Shown: positions 52,684-61,003 of the stretch, in pieces
Layout of the letters: each line of letters begins with the position of its first letter
Position numbering within the stretch: position 1 is the stretch's first letter
NCBI RefSeq assembly: GCF_021532375.1
Contig: NZ_JAKGAP010000006.1
Coordinates: 49,308 to 113,307, forward strand
Direction: 5' to 3'
From: Paenibacillus alkaliterrae
GTDB lineage: Bacteria; Bacillota; Bacilli; Paenibacillales; Paenibacillaceae
DNA: 64,000 bases
Notes under the pieces: generated by a model
Database searches by the model: none
What the model was told of the DNA's origin: nothing
What the model saw: the letters and a program-made list of their open reading frames with translations, nothing else
Made by a program: the position numbers and the translations under genes

Positions 52684-54510
52684 TTATCCGGTAACCGACG
52701 CGAACTTCGGTAAAACAACAACATTATTCGCAAGATCAAGCAGACGAATCCGCAGTTCGGTCTTATTCATCCCGGCGAATTCTCGAATGATCTCTTCAAT
52801 TTCCTCAAAATAAACCTCAATAGATTTTCCTATGTAAATTTTCGGATAAACCTGCTTTTCATTTCTTTCATCTTCCTTCAGCATTTCCTCGAACAGCTTC
52901 TCGCCGGGCCTTATGCCCGTGTATTGGATGCCAATCTCCTCGACCGTGTAGCCGGACATCCGAATGACATTTTGAGCAAGATCGGTTATTTTCACCGGCT
53001 CTCCCATGTCGAGGACGAAAATTTCTCCTCCTCTGGCAAGCGAGCCTGCTTGAATAACTAACCGCGAAGCCTCGGGAATGGTCATAAAATACCGGACCAT
53101 GTCAGGATGAGTCACCGTGACCGGTCCGCCCTTCTCAATCTGCTTCTTGAATAAGGGAATGACGCTGCCGCGGCTGCCCAGCACATTGCCGAACCGTACC
53201 GCCACAAATTTCGTCGAACTGACTCGATCCATATGCTGAATGATCATTTCCGCGATACGCTTGGTTGCCCCCATCACACTCGTCGGATTTACGGCTTTAT
53301 CGGTCGAAATCATAACAAAGGTATCGACGCGGCTCGCGCTAGCCGCTTTGGCCGCATTCAGGGTGCCGAGCACGTTATTTTTGAATGCTTCCTCCGGATT
53401 TCTTTCCATGAGCGGCACATGCTTATGCGCGGCGGCATGATAGACCACCTGCGGGCGATGCGTTTGCATGACCGCCAGCATTTTCGCTTCGTCTTGAAGA
53501 TCCGCAATCTCCGTCACGAACTGAATGTTCGTATGCCCGTAAAGCTCCCTCAGCTCCATCTCGATCGAATAGATGCTGTTCTCCCCATGTCCAAGCAAAA
53601 CGAGCTTCTCCGGCAAAAACTTGGAAATTTGCCGGCATACCTCTGAGCCGATCGACCCGCCCGCTCCCGTTACCATAACAGTCTTCTGCGTCACATAACC
53701 GGAAATGCTGTCGATATCGAGCTCTACCGGCTCCCGGCCGAGCAAATCCTCAACCTGAACGTCGCGGAAATGGTTAACGGATACTTTTCCGGTAGCCAGA
53801 TCTTCCAGCATCGGAATGATTTGCGTTTTGGCCGTTGACTTCGCGCATTCGGTGAAAATCGTGTTAAGCTGTTTTTTATTCAGAGACGGAATCGCGATGA
53901 CGATATTATCAATCTTCTGCTTCTCCGCGAGCCTCGCGATACTCGCAACGCCGCCGAGGACCGGAATGCCCATAATATCGAGATTATGTTTATTGGCATC
54001 GTCGTCAACGAATGCGACAGGCAGAAGCTCCGTATATCCGTTACCCAGAAGCTGCCTGGCCACCATCGTACCCGCCGAGCCTGCTCCGACAATCAACGTA
54101 CGCTTGCGCATTCCGCCATTATTATGGTATCTGCCTCTAAAGATTCTCCAGCAGAGCCTAGAGCCGCCGATCAGCAGTATATGAATCATCCAGGTTACGG
54201 CGAGTAAGCGAAAATACACATCCTGCAAAACAATCTGCTGAATGATTGCTGCCGTAATGATCGAGAACGAGACTGCCTTCGAGATGATCAAAAGCTCTCC
54301 GACACTCGCATACTCCCATGCCTTCTTGTACAGCTTGTAGTAGAAGGAAAAGAAATGATGACTAAGCAGCAGCGTAATCGAGCTAATGACAATAGGCGGC
54401 GTCACAACATCAAGCGAGGCATCCAGCAGAAACCTGCTAATAAAAATGGCTGTCAGTACGATAAGCGAGTCTATTAAAATCAAAAATGATAACCTTTGAC
54501 GATACTTCAA
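52684..54510 (-). CDS. epsC: EpsC/PglF-like UDP-sugar 4,6-dehydratase
   Basis: Membrane-associated dehydratase of 608 residues. Four N-terminal helices, a first Rossmann fold (VGAGSAGTMVARQLL), and the catalytic SDR domain with TGAGGSIGSEVCRQI, YHAAAHKHVPLME, ISTDKAVNPTSVMGATKR and RFGNVLGSRGSVIPLF. It makes UDP-4-keto-6-deoxy-GlcNAc, first step towards diacetylbacillosamine. The frame is open to 54648, but that stretch has no ribosome binding site and overlaps a likely EAR RNA. TTG at 54510 after AAAGGGTGA gives an N terminus aligning with B. subtilis EpsC. GTG at 54519 is an alternative. Confidence 0.9.
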   Translation of the reverse strand: MKYRQRLSFLILIDSLIVLTAIFISRFLLDASLDVVTPPIVISSITLLLSHHFFSFYYKLYKKAWEYASVGELLIISKAVSFSIITAAIIQQIVLQDVYFRLLAVTWMIHILLIGGSRLCWRIFRGRYHNNGGMRKRTLIVGAGSAGTMVARQLLGNGYTELLPVAFVDDDANKHNLDIMGIPVLGGVASIARLAEKQKIDNIVIAIPSLNKKQLNTIFTECAKSTAKTQIIPMLEDLATGKVSVNHFRDVQVEDLLGREPVELDIDSISGYVTQKTVMVTGAGGSIGSEVCRQISKFLPEKLVLLGHGENSIYSIEMELRELYGHTNIQFVTEIADLQDEAKMLAVMQTHRPQVVYHAAAHKHVPLMERNPEEAFKNNVLGTLNAAKAASASRVDTFVMISTDKAVNPTSVMGATKRIAEMIIQHMDRVSSTKFVAVRFGNVLGSRGSVIPLFKKQIEKGGPVTVTHPDMVRYFMTIPEASRLVIQAGSLARGGEIFVLDMGEPVKITDLAQNVIRMSGYTVEEIGIQYTGIRPGEKLFEEMLKEDERNEKQVYPKIYIGKSIEVYFEEIEEIIREFAGMNKTELRIRLLDLANNVVVLPKFASVTG

Positions 54511-54514
54511 ATCG

Positions 54515-54650
54515 TTCACCCTTTCCAGATCATCCTTTGGGGCATCGAACCCCGCCTCACGCCACACCCTTGACGACTTGCGTCTAAGGCCGAATATTGC
54601 CCACAGCATGGCCGAGTGCCTCCATTGATAACGGTAAGGAGACATCACCG
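54515..54650 (-). ncRNA. Candidate EAR (eps-associated antitermination RNA)
   Basis: In B. subtilis the EAR element lies between epsB and epsC and promotes read-through of distal terminators. The matching interval here folds densely on the minus strand: GTCTCC/GGAGGC, GGCC/GGCC, GACG-CAAGT-CGTC and GGGG-TTCGAT-GCCCC helices within about 110 nt. The overlapping open frame looks non-coding. I assign it by position and structure, not by covariance search. Confidence 0.6.
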
Positions 54651-54705
54651 AACAAGACTATGTTATTGAAAATGAAAATTGTGCTTAATAGAGAACGACT
54701 GTCCC

Positions 54706-54743
54706 GCAAAAAAAGCGCTATCCGATTGAGATCATCAAACGCT
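54706..54743 (-). terminator. Terminator overlapping the end of the epsB-like gene
   Basis: On the minus strand AGCGTTTGAT pairs (with two G-U pairs and a bulge) with ATCGGATAGCGCT, followed by seven T. It lies upstream of the EAR candidate. Confidence 0.55.
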
Positions 54744-55400
54744 TTTCTTGTTTAGTATGACGCCTAAAATATTGGCTTTTGCAAACAGCAACGCCTTTTT
54801 TGCTTCCTTCGCCTGCTCTTGCTGCGTCTTTCCGCTCTTTAGCAGCAAAATGACGCCATCGCATTTATTGACCAGCGCATTCGTCTCCGCTACGCCCAGC
54901 ACGGGCGGACAGTCCAGCAAAATCATATCGTAATGGGAAGCGGCATAGTCCATCACATCGACCATGAGAACAGAATCCAGCAATTCCGTCGAGTTAAAAA
55001 ATCGTTGTCCGCTCGGCAAAATTTGCAAGCCCTCGACCTCGGTACTATAAATGGCTTCGCGAATATCGAGCTGCTGCCCTAATACATTCGACAAACCCGG
55101 AGAGGTTTGTACGCTGAAAATTTGGTGAAGAACCGGATTGCGGAAATTGGCGTCGATGACAAGCACCCGGTCTCCGCGCTGCGCCATGCATATGGCCAAA
55201 TTTACGGCAGCTGTCGACTTCCCTTCCCCTTCGGAAGGCGATGTCACAAGCAATGAACGGACCTTCCTCCCGTTAGCTGCATACTGAATATTGTTTCTAA
55301 TGGTCCGGTATTGCTCCGAAATAGAGCTATGGGGATTCACGTAGGCTAACAAGCTTCTGCTTACGAATGACTTTGCCGGTTTTTTGCGTTCACGAACCAA
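54735..55400 (-). CDS. epsB: EpsB-like bacterial tyrosine kinase
   Basis: BY-kinase of 221 residues acting with the Wzz-type modulator. Walker A SPSEGEGKSTAAVNLA, Walker A' VLVIDANFRNP and Walker B MILLDCPPVL. The usual C-terminal Tyr cluster is absent: the protein ends NILGVILNKKSV, so autophosphorylation may differ from Gram-negative homologues. Start uncertain: TTG at 55400 is 6 nt after GAGGTG, whereas GTG at 55409 overlaps that site. Confidence 0.9.
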   Translation of the reverse strand: MVRERKKPAKSFVSRSLLAYVNPHSSISEQYRTIRNNIQYAANGRKVRSLLVTSPSEGEGKSTAAVNLAICMAQRGDRVLVIDANFRNPVLHQIFSVQTSPGLSNVLGQQLDIREAIYSTEVEGLQILPSGQRFFNSTELLDSVLMVDVMDYAASHYDMILLDCPPVLGVAETNALVNKCDGVILLLKSGKTQQEQAKEAKKALLFAKANILGVILNKKSV

Positions 55401-56133
55401 TGGTTTCACCTCGCGCTACAATGCTTTTTTGTTTCTTGGATGCTCTGGCATGATCTTTTCGCTTCATTTGGGAAACTTGCCCAAGCATCGTCAGCCCAAG
55501 CAGCTCCTGGGCCTCCTGCTCAGACTTAATAGAATCATCAAGGGAGTCGAGCAAGAAGGTCAGAGCAATACTCATAATGAGGCCGACTATTAATGCGGCA
55601 AATACGATCGTGTTGCTCTTTTCATTGATTGGAAAGGAGCTTTCTTCCGCCTGCGTCAGCACCCGTATGCTGCTCACGCCTAACGTTTCGGCTGCTACTT
55701 GCCTATATACCTCAACGGAAGTATTTGCAATTTCAGCTGCCAGTCTTGCATCCGGATCAACGACCGTTACGACCGTAATAAGGGAACCCTCAGCGCTGTC
55801 TAATCGTATTTGCCCCCGTAGTCCTGCAGCAGAACGATTCAGTCCAAGCTCCTCAGCTACCTTGTTTAAGACAATCGGCTCTCGAAACAGGACCCTCGCA
55901 GTGCCCATCATTTCCGAGCTTGCAGCGACGATTATTCGCGATGATGCAGCATAGAGAGGAGTTTCGGGTCTCGAATTGTAGATGCCCGCGATAACGGCCA
56001 AGCTGATAGTCATGAGTGCGATTAGCCAAAGGCGCTTTCTAAGCGTGCCGTAAAGCGCCTTGAGGTTAATTTCCTTGCCCTTTTCCTTTTCAATACGCTC
56101 TGTCTGCACGTCTTCCAATTGCTTGCCATCCAT
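55390..56133 (-). CDS. epsA: EpsA-like Wzz/chain-length modulator
   Basis: Polysaccharide co-polymerase of 247 residues: two transmembrane helices (WLIALMTISLAVIAGIY and VFAALIVGLIMSIALTFLL) flank an extracellular coiled region, as in YveK/EpsA modulators. It activates the partner tyrosine kinase. ATG at 56133 follows GCAGGTGA; ATG at 56151 is in frame but has no ribosome binding site. First gene of the eps operon. Confidence 0.9.
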   Translation of the reverse strand: MDGKQLEDVQTERIEKEKGKEINLKALYGTLRKRLWLIALMTISLAVIAGIYNSRPETPLYAASSRIIVAASSEMMGTARVLFREPIVLNKVAEELGLNRSAAGLRGQIRLDSAEGSLITVVTVVDPDARLAAEIANTSVEVYRQVAAETLGVSSIRVLTQAEESSFPINEKSNTIVFAALIVGLIMSIALTFLLDSLDDSIKSEQEAQELLGLTMLGQVSQMKRKDHARASKKQKSIVARGETIGS

Positions 56134-56152
56134 TTGTTCACCTGCCAACATT

Positions 56153-56206
56153 GTTTGTTATAAAGAACGATAAGTCAATTTTAGTTCCTTATATAGAACA
56201 TGTCAA
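56153..56206 (-). promoter_or_regulatory. eps operon promoter with two SinR-like operators
   Basis: TTGACA (56201-56206) and TAAAAT (56178-56183) are 17 nt apart. GTTCCTTATATAGAAC (56184-56199) fills the spacer. A second copy with one mismatch, GTTTGTTATAAAGAAC (56153-56168), starts 9 nt after the -10 box. Site centres are 31 bp apart, about three helical turns. Confidence 0.8.
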
Positions 56207-56234
56207 TACATGATTTCATTTTTTTCATTCGCCG

Positions 56235-56645
56235 TTAGTTATCGATATGAAGAATAATAATATTCGATGTTTTCTTTTTTTCGTTTGATGAAACAGCCGC
56301 GTCCTGCAGGCTTTCCTTCCACATATTCGAACGGACCAAGTCTTTTAATGCTTGAAAGTCTCCCTTGCTCATTCCTTCGTCAACGGCTTTTTTTATAATA
56401 GAACGCCATTCATCGTCTAATATTTCATCCTCATAAATTTTCGGTAAATGCTCTTCTCCCAATAAATATTCGATGTTAGAATCCAAAGGAGCCGCGATTT
56501 TTGCCATCACTTTAAGAGAGGGGTTATTCTGCATATTTCGTTCAATGTAGCTTAAGTAAGACTTGGAGACGCCAGCAAGATCAGCAAGCTTCGTAATCGA
56601 GTAGCCCTTTTTTTCCCGTAGACTTTTAATCCGTTCCCCAATCAT
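56235..56645 (-). CDS. Second SinR-like XRE regulator
   Basis: Regulator of 136 residues. The N-terminal helix-turn-helix (MIGERIKSLREKKGYSIT, VSKSYLSYIERN) is similar to the sinR product and conserves most of the recognition helix. The middle contains a SinI/SinR-type dimerisation segment (DDEWRSIIKKAVDEGMSKGDF). The tail is longer than SinR and ends with an unusual hydrophobic IIILHID. Its promoter has the same operator in the same position as the eps promoter, so it is probably autoregulated. Start at 56645 from AAGGAG 6 nt upstream; ATG at 56678 lacks a site. Confidence 0.88.
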   Translation of the reverse strand: MIGERIKSLREKKGYSITKLADLAGVSKSYLSYIERNMQNNPSLKVMAKIAAPLDSNIEYLLGEEHLPKIYEDEILDDEWRSIIKKAVDEGMSKGDFQALKDLVRSNMWKESLQDAAVSSNEKKKTSNIIILHIDN

Positions 56646-56730
56646 AATATTCTCCTTCGGCCAGTTTAGATCCATCATGAACCAGGCAATTACAGGTGCA
56701 AAGTCAGGCGTTATAACAGACGATATTTTT

Positions 56731-56759
56731 ATTTTAGTTCTTTAAAGAGAACTGGTCAA
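56731..56759 (-). promoter_or_regulatory. Promoter of the second sinR-like gene with spacer operator
   Basis: TTGACC (56754-56759) and TAAAAT (56731-56736) are 17 nt apart, with GTTCTTTAAAGAGAAC (56737-56752) filling the spacer. Almost the same layout as the eps promoter. Confidence 0.75.
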
Positions 56760-56803
56760 CAACTTTTCATTTTTTTTGCGTAAAATATCCCGTTAACACA
56801 AAC

Positions 56804-56830
56804 AAGGCGGAGCATATGCCCCGCCTTTGT
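56804..56830 (-). terminator. Intrinsic terminator of dctA
   Basis: AAGGCGG/CCGCCTT stem with inner GCATATGC palindrome, followed by a T-rich tail on the minus strand. Confidence 0.75.
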
Positions 56831-56841
56831 TTGTCCGTTAA

Positions 56842-58161
56842 CTACCCTAGATTGGTAGTCGTCTTGATAAGGCTCCCAGCTGATCCCGCAGACGGAAGCT
56901 CGCTATAATCAACCGTTTCGTCCGCTTCCTGCTTCCCGTCTGGATGGAACTCATTTTCCATTTTGGCTACGACGACAGTGGCGACGCCGTTACCGATCAG
57001 GTTCGTAATCGCACGGGCTTCCGACATGAAGCGGTCGACCCCCAGCAGCAGAGCCATCCCTGCGACTGGAATGCTTGGGAACGCCGCCAGCGTTGCCGCC
57101 AGCGTAATAAAGCCGGAGCCTGTTACGCCCGCCGCTCCCTTGGAGGTAAGCATGAGCACGCCAAGCAGCGTCAACTGCTGCCAAATCGTCATCTCTACGC
57201 CGGACGCTTGCGCCACGAACAACGCAGCCATAGACAAGTAAATCGACGTGCCGTCCAGATTGAACGAATAGCCGGTAGGAACGACAAGACCTACAACCGA
57301 CTTGGAACAGCCGTATTTCTCCAGCTTATCCATCATCCGCGGCAGGGCGGATTCCGAAGAAGAAGTGCCAAGCACGAGAAGGATTTCTTCTTTGATGTAA
57401 CGCATAAACTTAAAGATGCTGAAACCGTAAGCACGTGCGATCAATCCAAGTACCACGATGATAAAGAAAGCCATTGTCATATAAACCGAGCCCATCAGCT
57501 TGCCGAGCGACCACAGTGAACCGAGCCCGAATTTGCCGATCGTGTAGGACATCGCGCCGAATGCGGCGATCGGCGACACTTTCATGATCATATTCACGAT
57601 ACCGAAGAAAGCATGTGTCATCTTGTCGAACAAAGCGATTACAGGCTTAGCTTTCTCGCCCATTGCCGTTAAAGAAAGCCCGAATAAAATCGCAAAGACC
57701 AGAATCGGCAGCAGCTCTCCCGCCGCCATCGCGCCTACAGCATTATCCGGAATAATGTGTAGCAGGAAGTCTGTCATGCTATGGCTGGATTCCGCCGCAG
57801 CTTCCGTGTATTGGGAAACATCGCCAGTCGCAGCGCCGGCATCAATCCCCGCTCCCGGTTTGACCAGATTGACAACGACCAGACCGATCGCGAGCGCAGC
57901 CGTAGTTACGATCTCAAAATACAACAGCGCTTTGCCTCCGATCCGGCCAACCTTCTTCAAGTCGCCCATATTGGCAATGCCGTTCACAACGGTGAAAAAT
58001 ACGATCGGAGCAATGACCATTTTGATCAACCTGATGAAAGCGTCACCAAGTATTTTCATTTGTTCCCCGTTTGCCGGGAAGAAGTGTCCGAACAGTATAC
58101 CAAGAATAATAGCAATCACGACTTGTACAGTAAGATTTCTCAAATTCAGTTTAAATCGCAT
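56842..58161 (-). CDS. dctA: C4-dicarboxylate:cation symporter DctA
   Basis: Secondary transporter of 439 residues of the dicarboxylate/amino acid:cation symporter (GltP/DctA) family. About eight helices plus two re-entrant loops: the Ser-rich [14 protein letters not shown] hairpin and the [12 protein letters not shown] loop, and the [16 protein letters not shown] helix with substrate-binding Arg/Asn. Imports succinate, fumarate or malate. Promoter and a cre-like site lie just upstream. Confidence 0.95.
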   Translation of the reverse strand: MRFKLNLRNLTVQVVIAIILGILFGHFFPANGEQMKILGDAFIRLIKMVIAPIVFFTVVNGIANMGDLKKVGRIGGKALLYFEIVTTAALAIGLVVVNLVKPGAGIDAGAATGDVSQYTEAAAESSHSMTDFLLHIIPDNAVGAMAAGELLPILVFAILFGLSLTAMGEKAKPVIALFDKMTHAFFGIVNMIMKVSPIAAFGAMSYTIGKFGLGSLWSLGKLMGSVYMTMAFFIIVVLGLIARAYGFSIFKFMRYIKEEILLVLGTSSSESALPRMMDKLEKYGCSKSVVGLVVPTGYSFNLDGTSIYLSMAALFVAQASGVEMTIWQQLTLLGVLMLTSKGAAGVTGSGFITLAATLAAFPSIPVAGMALLLGVDRFMSEARAITNLIGNGVATVVVAKMENEFHPDGKQEADETVDYSELPSAGSAGSLIKTTTNLG

Positions 58162-58188
58162 GAGGGCATCCTCGCTTTCTTTTTTTTG

Positions 58189-58247
58189 TGAAAACGCTTT
58201 TATTTTGCGTGTGCCCTCATTCTAAAAGAGATACCGCTTCCAAACAA
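58189..58247 (-). promoter_or_regulatory. dctA promoter with downstream cre-like site
   Basis: TTGTTT (58242-58247), 17-nt spacer, TAGAAT (58219-58224) on the minus strand. TGAAAACGCTTTTA at 58189-58202 differs from the CcpA cre consensus at one position and lies about 17 bases beyond the -10, in a road-block position. Confidence 0.5.
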
Positions 58248-58273
58248 GCATGCGGTCATATTGTTCGTTTTGG

Positions 58274-59314
58274 TTATTTCGGTCTTCCGATTTCGCTCAT
58301 GAGCTCACTTCCGATTGTCTGCTCATACTGATCGTACAACGGCTCCAGCTTGCGGATCCATTGCTGTCTTTCCTTTTCGGTGAGCATATGAATCGTGAAC
58401 CCGTCTATCCCCTTCAGCTCGAGAAGCTGCTTCTCATGCATCGAAGCCGTCTCTTGATTGATCCACGCGGTCGTCTCCTCCAGCGCCTGCTGCAGTACCC
58501 GCTGCACTTCAGGAGAAAGGTCCGCCCACAGCCTCTTGTTGAACAGTACCACATAACCCAAATAGCCGTGGTTGCTGATCGTCATATATTTCTGTACCTG
58601 ATACAAACGCTTGCTAACAATATTCGATATCGTATTCTCCTGCCCGTCCGCGGATCCGTCCTTCAATATACCGTAGACCTCGTTGAACGGTATCTTGACG
58701 GTTGATGCGCCAAGCGCTTGAAATTGGCTGACAAGCAACCGGCTCGGAAGGATGCGAAACATCTGGTTGCGAAAATCGTCCGGAACCTGAAGCGGCCGTA
58801 CGCTGCTCGTCATCTGTTTGAACCCGTTCGCCCAAAAGGCTGCTCCTTGTACCTTGTGAGAGTTAAGCGTTCCGAACAACCGCCGCCCAAGCTCACCCTG
58901 CAGCGCAGCGTCAACGGCCTGCTGATCAGCGAAAGCGAACGGCAAATCCATCGCCAGCCACGCCGGCTCGACCACGCTCATGTTCGAGAAGGAAGGCGCG
59001 ATCATTTGAATGTCTCCGCTCTGCAGCGCCGCGAATTCAGTATCTTCGGAATACAGCATCCCGTTCGGAAACACCTGAATTTCCACGCGGTCATCGCTCA
59101 GTTCCTTCACAAGTCTCGCAAAATGCTCGGCAGCGAGGCCCTTAGGCGTGTTTTCGGCAACGACATGACTGAATTTGATAATAATACGATCCTTCAGACC
59201 CGTCTGCTCATCATCCATCGGCAGCGAATCAGTAAAATGCGGCCGAAACCCGATCAGGAATGCCGCAAACATCCCCAGCACAATAAACAATCCAATGCCG
59301 ATCCACGTCTTCAC
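58274..59314 (-). CDS. dctB: DctP-family C4-dicarboxylate binding protein (DctB-like)
   Basis: TRAP-type solute-binding protein of 346 residues with an N-terminal signal anchor. KFSHVVAENTPKGLAAEHFARLVKEL and FPNGMLY are family hallmarks, with the carboxylate-binding Arg in MFRILPSRLL. No TRAP permease genes are present. In B. subtilis the homologous DctB acts with DctS and DctA in dicarboxylate sensing; the gene order here (dctA, dctB, divergent dctS-dctR) supports that role. GTG start with GGGAGG 6 nt upstream. Confidence 0.9.
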   Translation of the reverse strand: MKTWIGIGLFIVLGMFAAFLIGFRPHFTDSLPMDDEQTGLKDRIIIKFSHVVAENTPKGLAAEHFARLVKELSDDRVEIQVFPNGMLYSEDTEFAALQSGDIQMIAPSFSNMSVVEPAWLAMDLPFAFADQQAVDAALQGELGRRLFGTLNSHKVQGAAFWANGFKQMTSSVRPLQVPDDFRNQMFRILPSRLLVSQFQALGASTVKIPFNEVYGILKDGSADGQENTISNIVSKRLYQVQKYMTISNHGYLGYVVLFNKRLWADLSPEVQRVLQQALEETTAWINQETASMHEKQLLELKGIDGFTIHMLTEKERQQWIRKLEPLYDQYEQTIGSELMSEIGRPK

Positions 59315-59401
59315 CGTATACCTCCCTGTTGCTATTTTACGATCATTATTTCACAATAGAGTCAAATCGTAAACTAAAGCACGTAAGGAGAGAAACCGTC
59401 C

Positions 59402-61003
59402 TTGAACCAATTGCGCATTTATTGGAAAATCGTCATTTTATCGTTCGGACTGGTGCTCTTCTCCCTTCTGATCGGCGGTGTCGTCGTAATAGGCAGCGTA
59501 ACAAGAATCAAGGAGGACGAGCTGCGGCAGCGCCTGATGATCACCGCCCGGACTGTCGCCAATTTGCCCGATATTAGAGAGAACATAGGCAATCCGGGCG
59601 CTTCGCGGCATATTGCCCCAATTGCGGATAACATTCGGATTATCAACAATGTTGCTTATATCGTTGTACTCGATATGAATCGGACGAGGCTTTCCCACCC
59701 GCTGACGGAACGGATCGGCGGGACCTTTGCCGCGACCGACGCGGATGCGGCATTTGCGGAGCACACATACGTGTCCAAGGTAATGGGAGAAGCCGGCATC
59801 GGTCTGCGCGCCTTCGTGCCGGTCATGAACGAGCAGCATATGCAAATTGGCGTCATCGTGGCGGGCGGACTGCTGCCCGGGCTGAAAGAGCTCATCGCGG
59901 AAGAACGGCAAGCGATCGTGCTTACTGCCCTGCTCTCCCTGCTGTTCGGCATTTTCGGTTCCGCGCTGCTTGCCCGCCATATCAAGAAGCAAATGTACAA
60001 TTTGGAGCCGCAGGAGATTGCCCGTATGTTCGGGGAACGGAGCGCCGCTTTCCAAGCCATGCACGAAGGCGTGATCGCCATTGATCGCAGTGAGACAATA
60101 ACGATCTTCAACGATCGTGCCAAACAAATTTTCGGCGTCGTGCAGGATGCGGTCGGCCGTTCAATTTGCGACGTGCTTCCCGATACCCGGCTTCCTGAAG
60201 TGTTGAAGCTTGAGCAGCCCGTGCTCAATCAAGAGCTGAGGATCGGCAAAACACTTATTTGGAGCAATCGGATCCCCATTCGCGAACAGGGTATGACTGT
60301 AGGCGCCATTGCGATATTCCAGGACCGCACGGAAGTAGCGAGAATGGCGGAGGAACTGACCGGGGTGCGCGAATTCGTTGATGCGCTTCGGGTTCAAAAT
60401 CATGAGCACAGCAACAAGCTGCACACCATTGCGGGACTGCTTCAGCTGGACAAAAAAGATCAGGCGCTTCAATATGTGTACGATATCACTGAACAGCAGG
60501 AAGGGATTACACGGTTTATGCAGGAAAATATTACAGATGACAGCCTGGCGGGGCTGCTGCTCGGCAAAATCAGCCGGGGCAAAGAGCTCGGCATTCATGT
60601 CCAGATCGATCCGCACAGCGAGCTGAAACGTTTTCCTCCACTGCTGGACCGTCACGATTTCGTTCTGCTGCTGGGCAACTTGATCGAGAACTCTTTTGAC
60701 GCTTTGACCGAAATCGAACGGGAGCGCAAAGAAGTTTATGTTAGTTTGGAGCAAAATGAAGACCTGCTCTCTATCCTCGTGGAGGATAACGGCTGCGGAA
60801 TGACAGACCAAATAAAAGCACGGATGCAGGAACGCGGCTTCTCCACCAAAGAGAACAAAAACCGCGGGATCGGGCTTTATTTGCTGCAAGGCATCGTGAA
60901 GAAAGGAAACGGCGAGCTAAGGTGCGAGTCCGAGCCCGGCCGGGGCACCACGATGGAGATTTCATTTCCGATGACAGGGGGGCTGCAATATGAAAGCAAA
61001 TGA
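59402..61003 (+). CDS. dctS: DctS-like sensor histidine kinase
   Basis: CitA/DcuS-type kinase of 533 residues. TM1 near residues 10-32, periplasmic-type PAS sensor, TM2 near residues 172-195, cytoplasmic PAS domain, and kinase core with phospho-acceptor region RVQNHEHSNKLHTIAGLLQL and ATPase motifs VEDNGCGMTD and NRGIGLYLLQGIV. It senses C4-dicarboxylates, probably with DctA and DctB. TTG start about 11 nt after AAGGAG. It overlaps dctR by 14 bases. Confidence 0.93.
   Translation: MNQLRIYWKIVILSFGLVLFSLLIGGVVVIGSVTRIKEDELRQRLMITARTVANLPDIRENIGNPGASRHIAPIADNIRIINNVAYIVVLDMNRTRLSHPLTERIGGTFAATDADAAFAEHTYVSKVMGEAGIGLRAFVPVMNEQHMQIGVIVAGGLLPGLKELIAEERQAIVLTALLSLLFGIFGSALLARHIKKQMYNLEPQEIARMFGERSAAFQAMHEGVIAIDRSETITIFNDRAKQIFGVVQDAVGRSICDVLPDTRLPEVLKLEQPVLNQELRIGKTLIWSNRIPIREQGMTVGAIAIFQDRTEVARMAEELTGVREFVDALRVQNHEHSNKLHTIAGLLQLDKKDQALQYVYDITEQQEGITRFMQENITDDSLAGLLLGKISRGKELGIHVQIDPHSELKRFPPLLDRHDFVLLLGNLIENSFDALTEIERERKEVYVSLEQNEDLLSILVEDNGCGMTDQIKARMQERGFSTKENKNRGIGLYLLQGIVKKGNGELRCESEPGRGTTMEISFPMTGGLQYESK

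Noticed and set aside
54511..54648. N-terminal extension of the EpsC-like protein to 654 residues
   Set aside because: No ribosome binding site at the upstream starts, composition unlike EpsC, and dense RNA structure in the same interval where EAR is expected.
56944..58225. Long plus-strand frames opposite dctA
   Set aside because: Antisense shadows of a clear DctA coding sequence; no family resemblance.
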